A stretch of 64,000 nucleotides of DNA from Erigeron canadensis. Its lineage: Eukaryota; Streptophyta; Magnoliopsida; Asterales; Asteraceae. Of the stretch, positions 47,560 through 59,791 are shown one piece after another. Position numbers and translations under genes: made by a program. The stretch is taken from positions 5,873,765 to 5,937,764 of the forward strand of contig NC_057767.1 in assembly GCF_010389155.1 (NCBI RefSeq). Reading direction: 5' to 3'. Every line of letters starts with the position of its first letter. Within the stretch, counting starts at the first letter, position 1. The notes beneath the pieces are model-generated. The model had not been told where the DNA came from and did not search any database. It saw only the letters and a list, made by a program, of their open reading frames with translations.

Positions 47560-47713
47560 AAATCTGCCACCGCAATCCTTTCCGATGTAATAAATGGCCA
47601 ATAAAAGTTACATTAATTCTGTTGCCAAACCAATTTTCATTCGCGTAAACCTCATTGAACAGGTGGTCATTAGTTAAATTCACCGCCACATCGCGAGGTA
47701 CCCGGCCTACTAG
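47560..47713 (+). mobile_element. Helitron-like 3' terminus
   Basis: CCGCCACATCGCGAGGTACCC followed by GGCCTACTAG, ending in CTAG at 47710-47713 with T next. This is the plus-strand form of the tails at 40610 and 46651. The 5' end of the element was not located. Confidence 0.6.
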
Positions 47714-48081
47714 TATATGAAAACTGTAATTATTGGCGTGTTAATTAATACCTTGTAATTTTAATGCTATCATGTACTCGGTAGGACACTTTAGTTAGCA
47801 TCTTGTTAGATGTTGATTTATTTTACATATATATACGACTCCACTTTTAAAAGAAAATAAATACTACTATCCATGTATTTTTACATGGTAGATATGGGGA
47901 TGTAAATGACCAATCAAATGAGTATGAATGTAGATGCAAATTTGATTCAACTTCTCTATATGAATATAATTTTTGAAGAACCAGATACAATCGAAAAGCA
48001 TTTTGTTAAACAAAAGATAAAAAAAACTTTTATAAACCGGAATTGACAATTTCAGATTCGATCAGCTATATATATCTTAAA

Positions 48082-48372
48082 GGGATAAGTATCTTGAAAT
48101 GTAACAAACTTTGGACGAATGTCTATAGTAGAAAATAACTAAAGTTTTGTGTATTGTATGTAAACAACTTTAAAAAATGTTTATTGTATTTAAGAAAAAA
48201 TACGTGGCAACCATATAGAGGTGCCACTTATCTGATTTTAATTGGTTGAATACATTTTCTTACATACAATAAACATTATTTTTGAGTTGTTTACATACAA
48301 TACACACCACTTTAGTTATTTCTTACTATAGACATTCATTCAAAGTTTGTTACATTACAAGATACTTATCTC
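48082..48372. mobile_element. Mutator-type MITE with 9-bp TSD
   Basis: Almost the whole 291 bp is an inverted repeat: GGGATAAGTATCTTGAAATG at the left, its complement (GAGATAAGTATCTTGTAATG) at the right. Flanks TATCTTAAA (48073-48081) and TATCCTAAA (48373-48381) differ at one base, consistent with a 9-bp duplication. Confidence 0.9.
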
Positions 48373-48964
48373 TATCCTAAAACTGGAAGGTTCAATTCTG
48401 CTTTTATATAATGTCACAATGGCTGATTGGATAATAAGTGGATAACGTGTGATGTGTATATGCTATGTGTAAACCCGAAAGTGGTAATGCCGAGTGGGTC
48501 TGAACGGAAAATGAGAATGCCGGTTTTTGTTTGTACATTTTGACACAGTGGAATACTTAGTTACGGGCTTTTAGTTAGTTTTATCTGGAAATATTAATTC
48601 CGGATTTATATTATTTTACAATTTTTAATTAACAAATACTCGTACTTGACAAAATGCTTCAAATCCTTCTCATAAATCCCCTCCACATGCATACAATCCA
48701 TCACCATTAATTATTTTATCTATATACATATGAAGTCATTTGGACGACATCGTATGACATGATCACTGACTTTAAGCTAAAGAATCTAACATTTTTTGGT
48801 TTCACAGTTCCCAATAAGTCAATCTTATCAAAATCGGTGCTATGCCAACATTTGTCAACCACCGTATATCACTAGACTTAAAAAACAAGGAAAACATATA
48901 GAAGAAAAAAAAATTAACATAAAATTCCATTCGACCAATATGACACAGATTATCATATGATAAA

Positions 48965-48972
48965 GCCACGTA
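48965..48972 (-). promoter_or_regulatory. ABRE-like element (TACGTGGC)
   Basis: TACGTGGC on the minus strand, 208 bp upstream of the LEA/TMEM205-like start codon, equals the abscisic-acid response element core bound by ABF/AREB bZIP factors. A CE3-like ACGCGTGTG lies about 40 bp closer to the gene, at 49009-49017, on the same strand. Function is inferred from motif pairing only. Confidence 0.5.
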
Positions 48973-49179
48973 TCAAATATCATATCGATATAGCAAAGCA
49001 TGCAACAACACACGCGTCGGATGTCGAAAAAATCGTCATATATCTTACGTTCACATATATGTTTGTTTTCATTCATATCTTTACAAGCCTTGGAATTAAA
49101 TTAAATAACTTTTGTACAAGGGATCACTAATAATAATTAATATATACGTAACTAGCAAACGGCTGAGCTTTTTTGATTC

Positions 49180-51194
49180 ATGACCATGAAGATGACGATA
49201 TTTTTGTTTCTTTTATTTGTTGTAATAACGTCTCCAGTGAACGGAGCGTTTTGGTCTCGTTCTGAAACTCATTCTCAACATGTGGCTGTAAAAGAAGGCC
49301 ACCGTGTTGTTATTAAGTTTGGAGAAGAAATTAATGGGGAAACGAAAGTGTTCATTTCAGAACACGAGAGTTCAGGGACTGGCGAAGCTGGTGGGTTATT
49401 CGTCAGTCCCAAAAAACTCTTCAACACTTGCAAGCGTAAACTTGCAAGTGTATTTAAGACGACAGACAACGTCTTTTTGGGTAAAACCCATGAGTCCGAG
49501 AACTCAGAAGATGATGCAAAAGAAGTTACCAGTGAGGCGGTACCGGAAAAAAATCTGTTTAAGAAAATAATGGAGAAAGTTAAATTCATTGCAGATAAGG
49601 GGATGGATGGCGTTTTTTGGGCTCCTAAATACGTTATCGGACAAACTTTAGGGTTGTTTGGAGAAAGCGCAAAAGGATCCCTTAAAGATTCGGTAGTGAA
49701 AATGGATGAGTGGGATCTTGTCGATTCTCCAAAACGAATCGGCGAAGATATCGAACGGAACGCTACGAGGAAAATCGTGGAAGGAGTCGAACAAGTGGAA
49801 GAGACACTAGAGACTGTGAAGGAAAGTAGTGTAAATGATCTTATAACAAAATCTAAAGAGGTGCTACCTGACGTTATGTTCAAAACTACACTAGAGAAAA
49901 TAAAATCCGTTATAAGTTGGTGTCACTTATTCGGTTTTTCGATTGCTTATGGTATGGGGATATGGATGACGTTTTCTTCGAAGTGTTTATTGAGCAAATG
50001 CTTGCCTAAACAACAGTTTGGAATGGTGTTGAACAAGATAAATATGGTTTATTTCAAGGCAATGGCTTATTGTGTAGGTGCGGCTCTTTTGGGGTACCTT
50101 GTGAGTCATGGAAGAAAAGGGGTTTTCTTTAATAGGATGGAGATCTTTCAAGGATTTAATCTTGTTTGTGCACTTATCATGATTTTGATCAATCTCTTAT
50201 TGTTGGAGCCTCGAGCAACAAAGGTAAAGTAATTATTTCGTCAAAGTCTTTTGATTTTTACGCCTAGCTAATTATAAGCTAGCTTACAAACAAAATTTTG
50301 TTGATCCTCACAAGTTACATATATAGTTTGTAAAAAGTTTGTCTAACCTAGCAAATCATTGAATCCCAGTCCCATATGAACCTATATCGGTAGTGATCTG
50401 ATCCCGAAACAATAAAAAAATGGCCGGATACCACTTGAAATTCAAAACCGATATAATGTCAATACCCAAACAGTATTGGGATTTAAGAAAAGTTGATCAC
50501 AAAAATTACAAGTCTACAATTACACGAGTTATTCCTTATGGTTTGTCTTGAAATGCAGTTTTTGCCCTTAAGTTTTTTAAATGACGACATTGGCAATCGG
50601 GGAACAATATTGGTCAAGGTTGATTCTTTATTTTAACATCTTTAAGTTAGCGTCATTATAACTCCCTCACGTGAGTTCTATGTGAAGGTATTTGGATCTT
50701 TAATTGTACGTTCCACCTAGAGGATCAAATGTGATATATTTGGCCGTCTTTTTCTTACTCTGTTCCATCAAAGCTACTAATGAAACACACACTTTATTTT
50801 CTCCCACCCCTCCCATACAACTCCGGCAGACCACCACCATTGTAACACCACCGTGGCAGCCCACAATTTGTTCAAAGCTAAATCTCTATTTCTTTTAACT
50901 AACTAAAAAATTAATAAATTTTGCATAATCCCGCATTAATTAGCTTTTACATATATGATTTTGCATTTTGATATATTTGAAACTGCATGTAACTTTAACC
51001 TGTGTCAACGTACGGTGGTGCAGTTGATAGTTGAACGAATGAAGATACCAATGAAGGAAAAGAAGCAGATGAAAACTATAATGAAGCAGCTACGGAGGCT
51101 AAATGCTTACTCATCGACACTGAATGTATCAACGATGGTGGTGTTGACATGGCATCTAGCGTACATGGGCCAACTGCTTCGAGCAAGACACTAA
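49180..51194 (+). CDS. LEA-domain/TMEM205-like (DUF4149) membrane protein
   Basis: Two exons, 49180-50223 and 51024-51194, joined in phase 0 across a GT-AG intron, give 404 residues. The N-terminus (MTMKMTIFLFLLFVVI...NGAFWS) is a signal peptide; Met codons at 1, 3 and 5 are all possible starts. Residues about 60-230 are charged and helix-prone, as in LEA-like proteins (VEGVEQVEETLETVKE). From about residue 235 four membrane segments follow, with the TMEM205 signature GIWMTF, LPKQQFGMVLNKI, YFKAMAY; the last segment (LNVSTMVVLTWHLAYMGQLL) is coded by exon 2. This architecture matches the Arabidopsis 'LEA domain-containing' proteins At1g72100 and At1g22600. Without splicing, exon 1 would stop two codons into the intron, losing the last segment. 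Likely in the secretory system or plasma membrane; biochemical role unknown. Confidence 0.88.
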
Positions 51195-51845
51195 TTAAGC
51201 TAGTTTTTCACCCATCATGCATCTTGTCCATATATATATATATATATATATAGTTGCTTGCATATATATGTTATTGGCATTTACACAAGAAACTTCATCA
51301 ATGAACCGATCGAGATCATATCATTATTTATGTTTGTTTTCCGGTTTTCAAAAGAATATGCCACTTCGAGGAAATTGTCAGCTTTGGGCCGAGTCTAGTG
51401 GTTTCGTTTCTTTTATTTTGTTTCGCGTCATCATGTAACATTTTGTTTTTGGCATGTCGTTTTTTAATCGGCCATATATTGTTACAGAAGTAATTAAGGA
51501 CGTTGATTTGATTGCAACGCATCCGTTTTTGAAACAGTTTTCAGATAAATGGATAATCGGCAAGTTATGAGGTGCCATAGAGTTCATCTAGCTAGAGCTT
51601 AACAGTTTAACTTTCGTGAGTTCATTGTAATGGGAATTTATTAAAGATATATAGTGCATTTGGTAGCAACTAAAATGGATTTAGTGACTGTTTTAAAAGA
51701 TTTAGTGACACTTCCAATTGCATGGCATCATAGTGCATCTTGAATTTCAGTTCCAAAATTGTACGAGATGTACATGTATTCCAATTGCATTGATTATTCA
51801 ACAACACATGGCTCTTTCTTAAATACGAGAGAAAGTATCCATGCG

Positions 51846-51980
51846 GATGGTGGGGATGATAGGTTATAGGAGGTGATAAGTCATAGAGTGTGATAGTCAT
51901 TTGTCTTAGCCGTACGGGCTCCGCCCTCAGATTTAAAAATTCGCCGAAAGTATATCAAACGACATCTTTAATGAAAGAGC
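51846..51980 (+). repeat. Helitron-type tail repeat (copy A)
   Basis: Shares GCCGTACGGGCTCC, TCAGATTTAAAAATTCG and GAAAGTATATC with 55085-55236 in the same orientation. In the second copy the repeat follows directly on CCCGCGCGTTGCGGCGG, which marks it as part of the Helitron-like family. Here it runs at AATGAAAGAGCAT straight into the Harbinger transposase remnant. Confidence 0.75.
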
Positions 51981-52008
51981 ATCATCATCATCAAGTGACG
52001 TCAAGATC

Positions 52009-53231
52009 ATGTCAAGATCAGCATCATCATCATCATCAAGCGACGACTACGAACCAATACGAAAGGCTGTTGAGCAGGTGAATACTGTTTTCAATCCCAA
52101 GGTTATTAGCGCATGTCTTGCCATTGTTTTTGACAAAGAAGAAATACAGAATCAAGAAGCTTCAAGTTCTAGAGTGAAGTTAACAAGAAGGGAAATCCAC
52201 CGAGATCACGTTGTTGCAGCTAAACTTTTGTATGATCATTACTTTGCACCTGAACCTACTTACCCACCTGACATGTTTCGAAGAAGATTTCTAATGCGCA
52301 AAGAGATGTTTCTTTGTATTGTAAATGATATACACCACTTTAACGCCGTTAAACCCCTACCTAAGCATTTTGCTTTTTTTTTTCACAAAGCTGCAACAGA
52401 TTGTTCAGGCTGTCCCGGTCTGAATATTTTCCAGAAATGTATTTCTGCCATACGCCAACTAGCGTATAGTTATAAGGCACGCAGACTCCTTAGGCAAGTA
52501 CTTACAAATGGCACAAGATACCGGATATCAGTGTTTAGACCACTTCTGTAGGTGTGTTATACAGTTGTATCATGTTGAATATTTGAGAAAACATAATGAA
52601 TAAGATATTTGATGGCTCACGTGTAAACATGCTGAGGTGCATGGTTTTCAAGGCATGCTTGGTAGCATTGATTGCATGCATTAAGGATGGAAAAACTGCC
52701 CTGTGGCGTGGCAAGGGCAATACACCCGCAGCGACAAAGGCTACCCAACAATCATGCTCGAAGCAGTTCCTTCGTACGATTTATGGATTTGACATGCTTA
52801 CTTTGGCCCTGCAAGGTCAAACAACGACATCAACGTTTTCAACAAATTAGATTTATTTGATGATTTGTTCCAAGACATGGCTCCAACAATTAACTATACT
52901 GTCAACGGCCAACAATTTAGCAAGGGGTACTACCTAGCTGACTGTATATATATATCCCGAGTGGGTCACTCTTGTGAAGTCTTTCAAGTGCCCGATGGAA
53001 CCGAGAACCACCAAGTTCAAGAGATACCAAGAAGCTGCAAGAAAGGACGTGGAGAAAGCATTAGATGTGCTTCAAGGTCGTTGGGAGATTATTGAACAAA
53101 ATACGCGTCCATACAGCGTCAACAAGATAAAACGTATCATGTTAACTTGTGTGATTCTGCACAACATTATAGTTGAAGATAATGGACGCACAATCACTGT
53201 GTTTGAAGAAAAGTTGATACAAAGGACCTAG
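52009..53231 (+). pseudogene. PIF/Harbinger (HARBI1-like) transposase, dead
   Basis: DDE nuclease of the Harbinger superfamily. Recognisable blocks: MFRRRFLMRKEMFLCI and FQKCISAIRQLAY (first frame, to about 52490), GMLGSIDCMH with the first catalytic Asp (about 52652), NCPVAWQGQYTR, EAVPSYDLWI, SNNDINVFN with the second Asp, ADCIYI, then RKDVEKALDVLQGRW with the catalytic Glu, and VILHNIIVED. Damage: sequence between about 52490 and 52640 is lost or scrambled, stops occur at 52682-52684 and 52790-52792, and a TA-repeat slip near 52950 shifts the frame. A typical right end (AATACCCCTGATAAGGACAG) closes the element at about 53651 followed by TTA. No left end was found. Confidence 0.88.
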
Positions 53232-53654
53232 CTCCCACCTCGTACATGGACCGAAAGGGTTTCAACACAGCTTCGGATGTATGGGTAGTTACGCAATAGA
53301 AGGGTGCACCATGAATTGCGTAATGCTCTGATTGAACACGTTTGAAACCTCCCAAAAAACTACCGTCCACATTAATTTGTTTTACTATTAATAAATATAA
53401 TGTTTTAATTTTTAAAAAATGTAATGTTTTTTAATTTTCAATAAATGTAATGTTTGAAATTTTAATAAAATATGTTGTTTGTTTCACTTTTAATAAATGA
53501 AAAAAGAAATAATAAAATATTAAAAGAATAGGGGGGAAATAAAGGTTATTAGGAGGGCGTGTTTTTTGGGTGTTCTAAAAAAAAGGAAAACTGACGTGAC
53601 AAGAAAAATAGGGAAAAAAGAGGGGAAGAATACCCCTGATAAGGACAGGCCTTA

Positions 53655-55054
53655 ACTAATAATCGATGAAGTATCTAGAAAATGATGTCCCTTTTAGCTT
53701 ATTTGTTTCCTTCCATATGTTTCTAACAACGATAGTAAAAAACTAATGAAATCTAACGAAACTTAGAAGTTAATTTCTTTGTCATTATTAGTTTATTAGA
53801 TACACATATATTTCTTTGTTGTTAAACTAATTACACTCACTTCATGTGTTTGGGTTTTTTAAGTTCTACTTTTTGATATTATTGATGTCACTCTTCTACC
53901 TCAAAAGCTATTCTTAGGTAATCTCATGATTCTTTTCTCATTTCATACTTCTTGATCTCTTCAAATCAAAATTTTTTGTTATGTGCATAGTACATAATCC
54001 GTAAATACATAATATATGATTTAAGTTTTGTTCATCGTTAAATAGTAATTTTGGTTCATGATATTGGAAGCTCAATTAGCACACCATATGCTTGATGAAA
54101 TGTTTAAATGAAAGGAAAATCAAAACATGTAAAAAATGTCTGTCCTTTTTCGCCAGTTTTTGGGTTATATAGTTTCTTACATGTTTACAGAAATGGTTAC
54201 TTCGGTTCACGTTGCCTATGGTATTTCATATTTGTTGCCTTTAACTTGGGTTATATCGCATTTCAATTTTTAACTTGGTAAGCGCCTAACATAAAAAGGA
54301 TAATTTTTTTTAGGAACCTTTATTATTTGTTGAGTGTTTGCTTTAATTTTTTTATGGAGAAATGTTTGTTACTAAAGAATGAGCATTAGATGAAATAAAA
54401 TAACGGATTTTTCATATTGTGCCTCTTCCATGAATTCATGAATGTGGGAAAGTAGTTATTGTGGTATCCCACGTATGATGATGAGTTTTTTTAGTACATA
54501 TACCCCCTACCCAAAGGTTTTGCCACCCGCAAAAGATAAGTGGACGAATTTGTATTCGCTGGTAAAAATCACACCTTAGGATAATTTTACTTCATACGTA
54601 TATAATAAATGATACGCTTCAAATTTACTATAGGTAAGGAAGGACAATCAAGAAACTAAAACAATAAGAATGGGACCTCACAGGACAACTTATTGTAAAA
54701 TAACTTTTTAAGAATATTGTTACCAATGTCATGCATTGTAAACAAATGAATGTTCCAGACTTCCAACGTAAAACTTACCATCAACTAATGAAATATCTTT
54801 TTAATTTGATCATGCACATAAAGAGCATATACTTTTTTTTAAATATAATCTGCAACTTTAAGTTTGTGTAAAATGGACCTACTCCTGTAACTGATTTTGA
54901 GTCTTCTGATTCTTACATTTTGTCAATGAATTTCAAACACCGCCGTAACGTAGGTAATTTTTCTAGTTTCAATCAAGTTTACAACTTTTATTTTTGATAA
55001 CTTCCAAGTGCTTTCATTTTATTGGATATTTTATTGTTAAATTATTTATTACGA
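53655..55054. other. Intergenic AT-rich DNA, nothing recognised
   Basis: No coding exons or terminal repeats seen. Confidence 0.5.
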
Positions 55055-55240
55055 GAGCAAGTACCCGCGCGTTGCGGCGGTAAAATGATGAGGGTGATAG
55101 GTCATAAAGTGTGATAGGTCATAAGAGGTTATTTGTCATAGAGTGTCATAATCAAATGCCTTAGTCGTACGGGCTCCACACTCGGATTTAAAAATTCGTC
55201 GAAAGTATATCGAATGACATCTCCAATGAAAGAGCATGAA
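55055..55240 (-). repeat. Helitron-type tail repeat (copy B)
   Basis: AAGTACCCGCGCGTTGCGGCGG at 55060-55081 followed by the segment shared with 51846-51980. The terminal CTAG is not preserved (GAGAGC precedes it). Confidence 0.65.
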
Positions 55241-56160
55241 ATTTTAAGAACACCCATATAATTTTTATAATTTATCAATGTACGGTTTTAAGATAAAAAA
55301 ATTTTAAAAGAATTAGAGGAATAATATGATTTATGGATGAGAGAAAAAGTTGTATGCATTGATGTATGGTACATTATGCATTAATATGTGTATATTGTTG
55401 AATTAAATGTTGAAAGTTGAAAAGTGAATTTATTTTATAATATAGTATAAATATATATAACTATTAACTTTTTGTTACGATGTTATTTTATTGTATTTTT
55501 TATGATAAATTATGTTAAAAAAACAAAATAGACCGGTAAACTTTTTAAGTACACATATTTTGTATCAATCACCACAGATATAACTGTAAGTACGCAGACC
55601 TATACTTTATCATATACTTGTCAAGTAATATTTTTGTGGAGAAATTGATGATTTGAATATACAGATAATAATAGTAATGATACAGAGTCGATAGAAAAGA
55701 AGAGGAACAAAGACAAATCAGGCATTAATACCATATGGTTTAACAGAGTACAATGTATCAGATAGATGGTCTTTTATGCCAAACAAAAAAAAGATAATAG
55801 TCATTTACCAAGTTTATCTACTAATTTATACTAACAAGACATGCATGTTTATCGGCTATTGCTGCAGGCCTGCAACGACCCAGGAACTATAGATATAGAA
55901 ATATCAGTTCCAAATGTTACGCCATTTGCTCTACTTGTAATGGCTTTGGTAAGAGGTACCAATAATATGGTGCCATATATGGACTCAAGATGATAATAAA
56001 AAGGCCGATGATACATTGAAGTTTAATTAGCCACTGGAACCTCAAAACTTGATCCGATAGACCTATTGTAATACTCTAAAATTAAAAGGTTAAGAATCTT
56101 CTAAAATTTGTACAAATTCAATTAAAAAGCCATTGTTATAAATGGATTAGTTTAAGATCT
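55241..56160. other. Intergenic, nothing recognised
   Basis: AT-rich; the beginning may be the body of the Helitron-like repeat (TTGTTGAATTAAATGTTGAAAG near 55393 recalls the tails at 40 kb). Confidence 0.45.
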
Positions 56161-57267
56161 CACTACAAGAAAGATGGCTTTTAGGGACGATGGATTTAGG
56201 GACGACGCAAAAGTCGTCACCAAAGCCCCACTAAACGACAAAAAAATCAACGAGCTAACTAAGAAAGTCAAAGAAGGGTTTCAGTGACGACTTTGTCGTC
56301 ACAAACGTCGTCACAAAATAATTTTGCTTTTTCTTTTTGAATTTTCTAAATGACAAAAAATGGGGAAAAAAGTGATGTTTTTTTGTCGTCGCAAATGTCG
56401 TCACAACCTATATTTATTTTTTCATTTTCATTTTTTTCTTTTCCCTCCCATAAAAAAAAACTCCCGCCATGCTTTTGGTGACGACTTTGTCGTCACTAAA
56501 TCTTTTTTTCCCAAAAAAAATGTTTTCGTTTTTCGTTTTAATTTTTTCGTTTCCCACCTAAATGAAAAGTTCCCGCCAATGTTCTAGGGACGACTTTTGT
56601 GACGACTTAGTCGTCCCTAAATCTTTTTCCCTCCAAAAAAAAATGTTTTCGTTTCCCACCTAAATGAAAAGTTCCCGCCATTGTTCTAGGGACGAGTTTT
56701 GTGACGACTTTGTCGCCCCCAAATATATTTTTGAACATTTTAATTAAAAACTTCCAAAAAATAGTGTTATTTAATATAAAAGAAATATTAATTGTGCAAT
56801 TAAATTTAGACGCATGTTGATAAGCAAAAACAAAACAAACAAATACAATACGAGTTAAAAATATACATTCATACGAATGTACAAGCCCAATAAGATCACA
56901 TCATATAACAAACAAGCTTAAAGAATAGATAAGCCTATTCATACGAATTACGAACACACATGGGTCAATATGTCCCATATGAGATAACAAACGAATGTAA
57001 AGGTCCAAAATGAAAATGAAATTAAATTTATTTTGTGACGACTCATGCGTCGCTAATGTCGACGCGAAATGTTTTCGAATTTCTTTTCCATTTTCTTTTT
57101 ATAACCGTAGGGCCCACTTGAAGTCGTCGCTAAAAGTCGTCACGAAAAACTTTCGGAGACGAAGCTTTAGGGACCATGGCCTGTCGTCACAAAAGAGCTT
57201 TGGGGACAACATATGTGACATTTGGGGGCGACATTTGTCGTCCCCAAAACCCGAATTTCTTGTAGTG
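56161..57267. mobile_element. Non-autonomous CACTA element with GACGAC arrays
   Basis: Terminal repeats CACTACAAGAAA on both ends in inverted orientation, with subterminal arrays of GTGACGACTTTGTCGTC and GGGACGACTT motifs in both directions (56185-56720 and 57030-57250). The 1107-bp element is non-coding. Flanking triplets TCT and AGA do not match as a direct duplication. Confidence 0.85.
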
Positions 57268-58300
57268 AGACGTCCTATTCCATAAGTATAAATTTAAAAC
57301 CAAAAATCCAAAAGGTGAAAAAAATTTACAGAAAATGTTTTTTAAGTTTCATTTCTAATTTTCAAGAAACTCAAAAGAGTTCTTTATCTTTGAAAAACAA
57401 ATAAAAATTTTAAAACATGTTCAAAACCTTAGAAAATAATATTTTCATTTTCCATAGTTAAAGTTTAGAAAAATGGAAAACAATAAAAAAAAAAAGTGTT
57501 CTCTAATTTCCTATTAAAAAATGAAAAACAATATTTTCTGTTTTATTTAAAACTTTTTTCAAAAACTATTGTTTAATAGCGTTTTTTATATTCCTTGTTT
57601 TTTTTATATACAAAAATAAAAACAAAGATGTTTTCTCCGACTAAACGCCCCTTTAATTTTTTAACATGTGTTGGACTAAGTTGACCTGGCCCTTCGGGAA
57701 CGTTGAGCCATCCATGGTGGATACCAATACCATACAACCACATTTTTCGTTGGAATAAAATTTATCTTCAAAAAAAAAATATCTCATGTTTTAATTCATT
57801 TCGTGAATGCATCTCCAATCACATGGAATCCAGTGCAATTTAAGTAAAAGTGGACCATGCCAATCAAAGCTACGACAAATATGTCATGTACAATAATTGT
57901 ATAGGCAGTTAGGCACATACATGCTCAAATTTAAAGGCCAACATAAAAGCACATGTGGCTGTGACCATACATACAAGAAATCCACTATTATCGGTAAATT
58001 TCTTTGTTATACTTTCCAGTTTCCACTCCTCATTGAAGTTTTTGCTTTTTTAGTTTGTTACTTCAATCGGTGATCTAAGTTAGGCCTTTGCTTATAAGGA
58101 CGAGAGTCATCTGGCTTCTTGCCTGCCAAGTCAGTATCACACCACTCAGGACTCCCTTCAAGACTCTCCCTGTCTATAAATCAAGTTTCTTCAAAACTTG
58201 GTTCCACCTCTTTACATTCTCTCTCTCTCTCTCTCTCCTGCATTTGGTCCCACCTCTCTGGCGTTTTCAAACTTCTTCCGGGGGACTCCTCATCAAGGAC
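57268..58300. other. Intergenic, nothing recognised
   Basis: A/T-rich with a (CT)n microsatellite near 58219-58238. No gene signatures. Confidence 0.5.
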
Positions 58301-59786
58301 TGATGTTCAATATTTTTATACCATTTCCCACGTGACTTTAGAACTAGTTATTCGTTATTTTTATAGTTTTATATCCAACTTTCGATGTTTCGATGTTGTG
58401 TTAAGTGTTTTCAGGTTGGAAAATAATTAGACGAATGAATTGGTTGATTTTGATGAACTATGAAAGAAATGGGAGAAGGATTCGGTTAAAATCAAGTGAA
58501 AGACAAAGAAAACGGATCCTGGAGCATGTAACTCATGTTACTGGTGTCATGGTCGTTACAAAGGAAAATCCTAAAGTTCCTGTAACTTGCAGTTAGTCCA
58601 CTAACGGCCGTGAGAAATATGAAGCCGTGTAACGCCCGTTAGCCCATTAACGATCGTTACACCGGGAGAAGCCAGATAACGCCCGTTAGTCAACTAACGA
58701 CCGTTACACGCTGTTTTGATATATATACACGATTAGGGTTCTGCTTTGAGGACGAATTTTATTGGGGATTATCTTAGCATAACTAGTGTTCTCAATATTC
58801 TTAAGGCAAACAAGCTATTAGGCTTTTCATCTTTTCAGCATTGGATTACAATCATTGTTGCTACCGAATTTTCTTCAATTAATTGGTATAAAATAATTTC
58901 TTTCATTCTTGTTTGTTTTATTTATTTTAATATGAGTAGTTAAATTCTCCATCATTCGTCTTGATGTAGTGATTCAATATGTAGGATTGCACGATTTTAT
59001 AATTCAAAGTTGATTTTAATTATCGTTGTGTCAAGATCTTGATGATTTAATTCCTTATTAAATATTATTTGATGTTGGTGGCATATGTGTTCTTCGTTAG
59101 TGGTACTAGTCGAATATATATGTGATTTTCTATTAATTGTTTGTCTATAAACAATTATCACTGGTTCATGGTATAATAGTGAATGTCATTTAATAAAGGA
59201 GTTATTTTGTCAACGTGTTGTGTAACGGTTGGTGGTACCACGTTATCTTCACATAGGTACAATTGCTAGTTTGATAGTCAAACAAACTAGTTGGTTAGGA
59301 TAATTGTTTTAAGCGTTGGTGGTACCAGCTTTTACAAAGGAACTGATTAATTAGGTGATTTAAATGATTTTACAAACGTTGGTGGTACTAGTTTGTGTCT
59401 TTATTTTGTCACGATTATCTTTGTCAACTTAATTTGAATTTGAACTTCATTAATGTGAAATCCAAACATGTTGTTGAGCGAGGTCAAGACGGATGACTTT
59501 TAAATCTCTTAAGTCATAAATTACAACCAACATAATCTTTCCGATTAATCCTGAGGGATTACTGACTTTTCTACTAACTTTTGCAACGTGACAACTCAGC
59601 CACAAAACCCCATTTTAATTTGAATCATTTTATTATAAACAATTACTTAATTAAGTCCTTGTGTTCGACCTCGGATTTACCAAGTTAACTATACTGCATA
59701 CGAACGGGTACACTACCCACAAGTGTGTAGTAGTCAGTCGCTAGGTAATTCGTGTTATAAATTTTAAGACTCGAAATTACACATCA
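58301..59786 (+). mobile_element. Solo LTR, TGAT...ATCA type (copy 4)
   Basis: 1486 bp from TGATGTTCAAT to TTACACATCA, flanked by AGGAC at 58296-58300 and 59787-59791. Near 58595-58708 it has repeated palindromes TAACGCCCGTTA / TAACGATCGTTA / TAACGACCGTTA. The 3' part shares GCAACGTGACAACTCAGCCA and the GGGTACACTACCC hairpin with 19318-20897. No internal region or second LTR. Confidence 0.85.
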
Positions 59787-59791
59787 AGGAC

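Noticed and set aside
51990..52551. Intact host gene (180-codon frame)
   Set aside because: The frame is the N-terminal part of a Harbinger transposase; the remaining blocks continue downstream in other frames and with stops.
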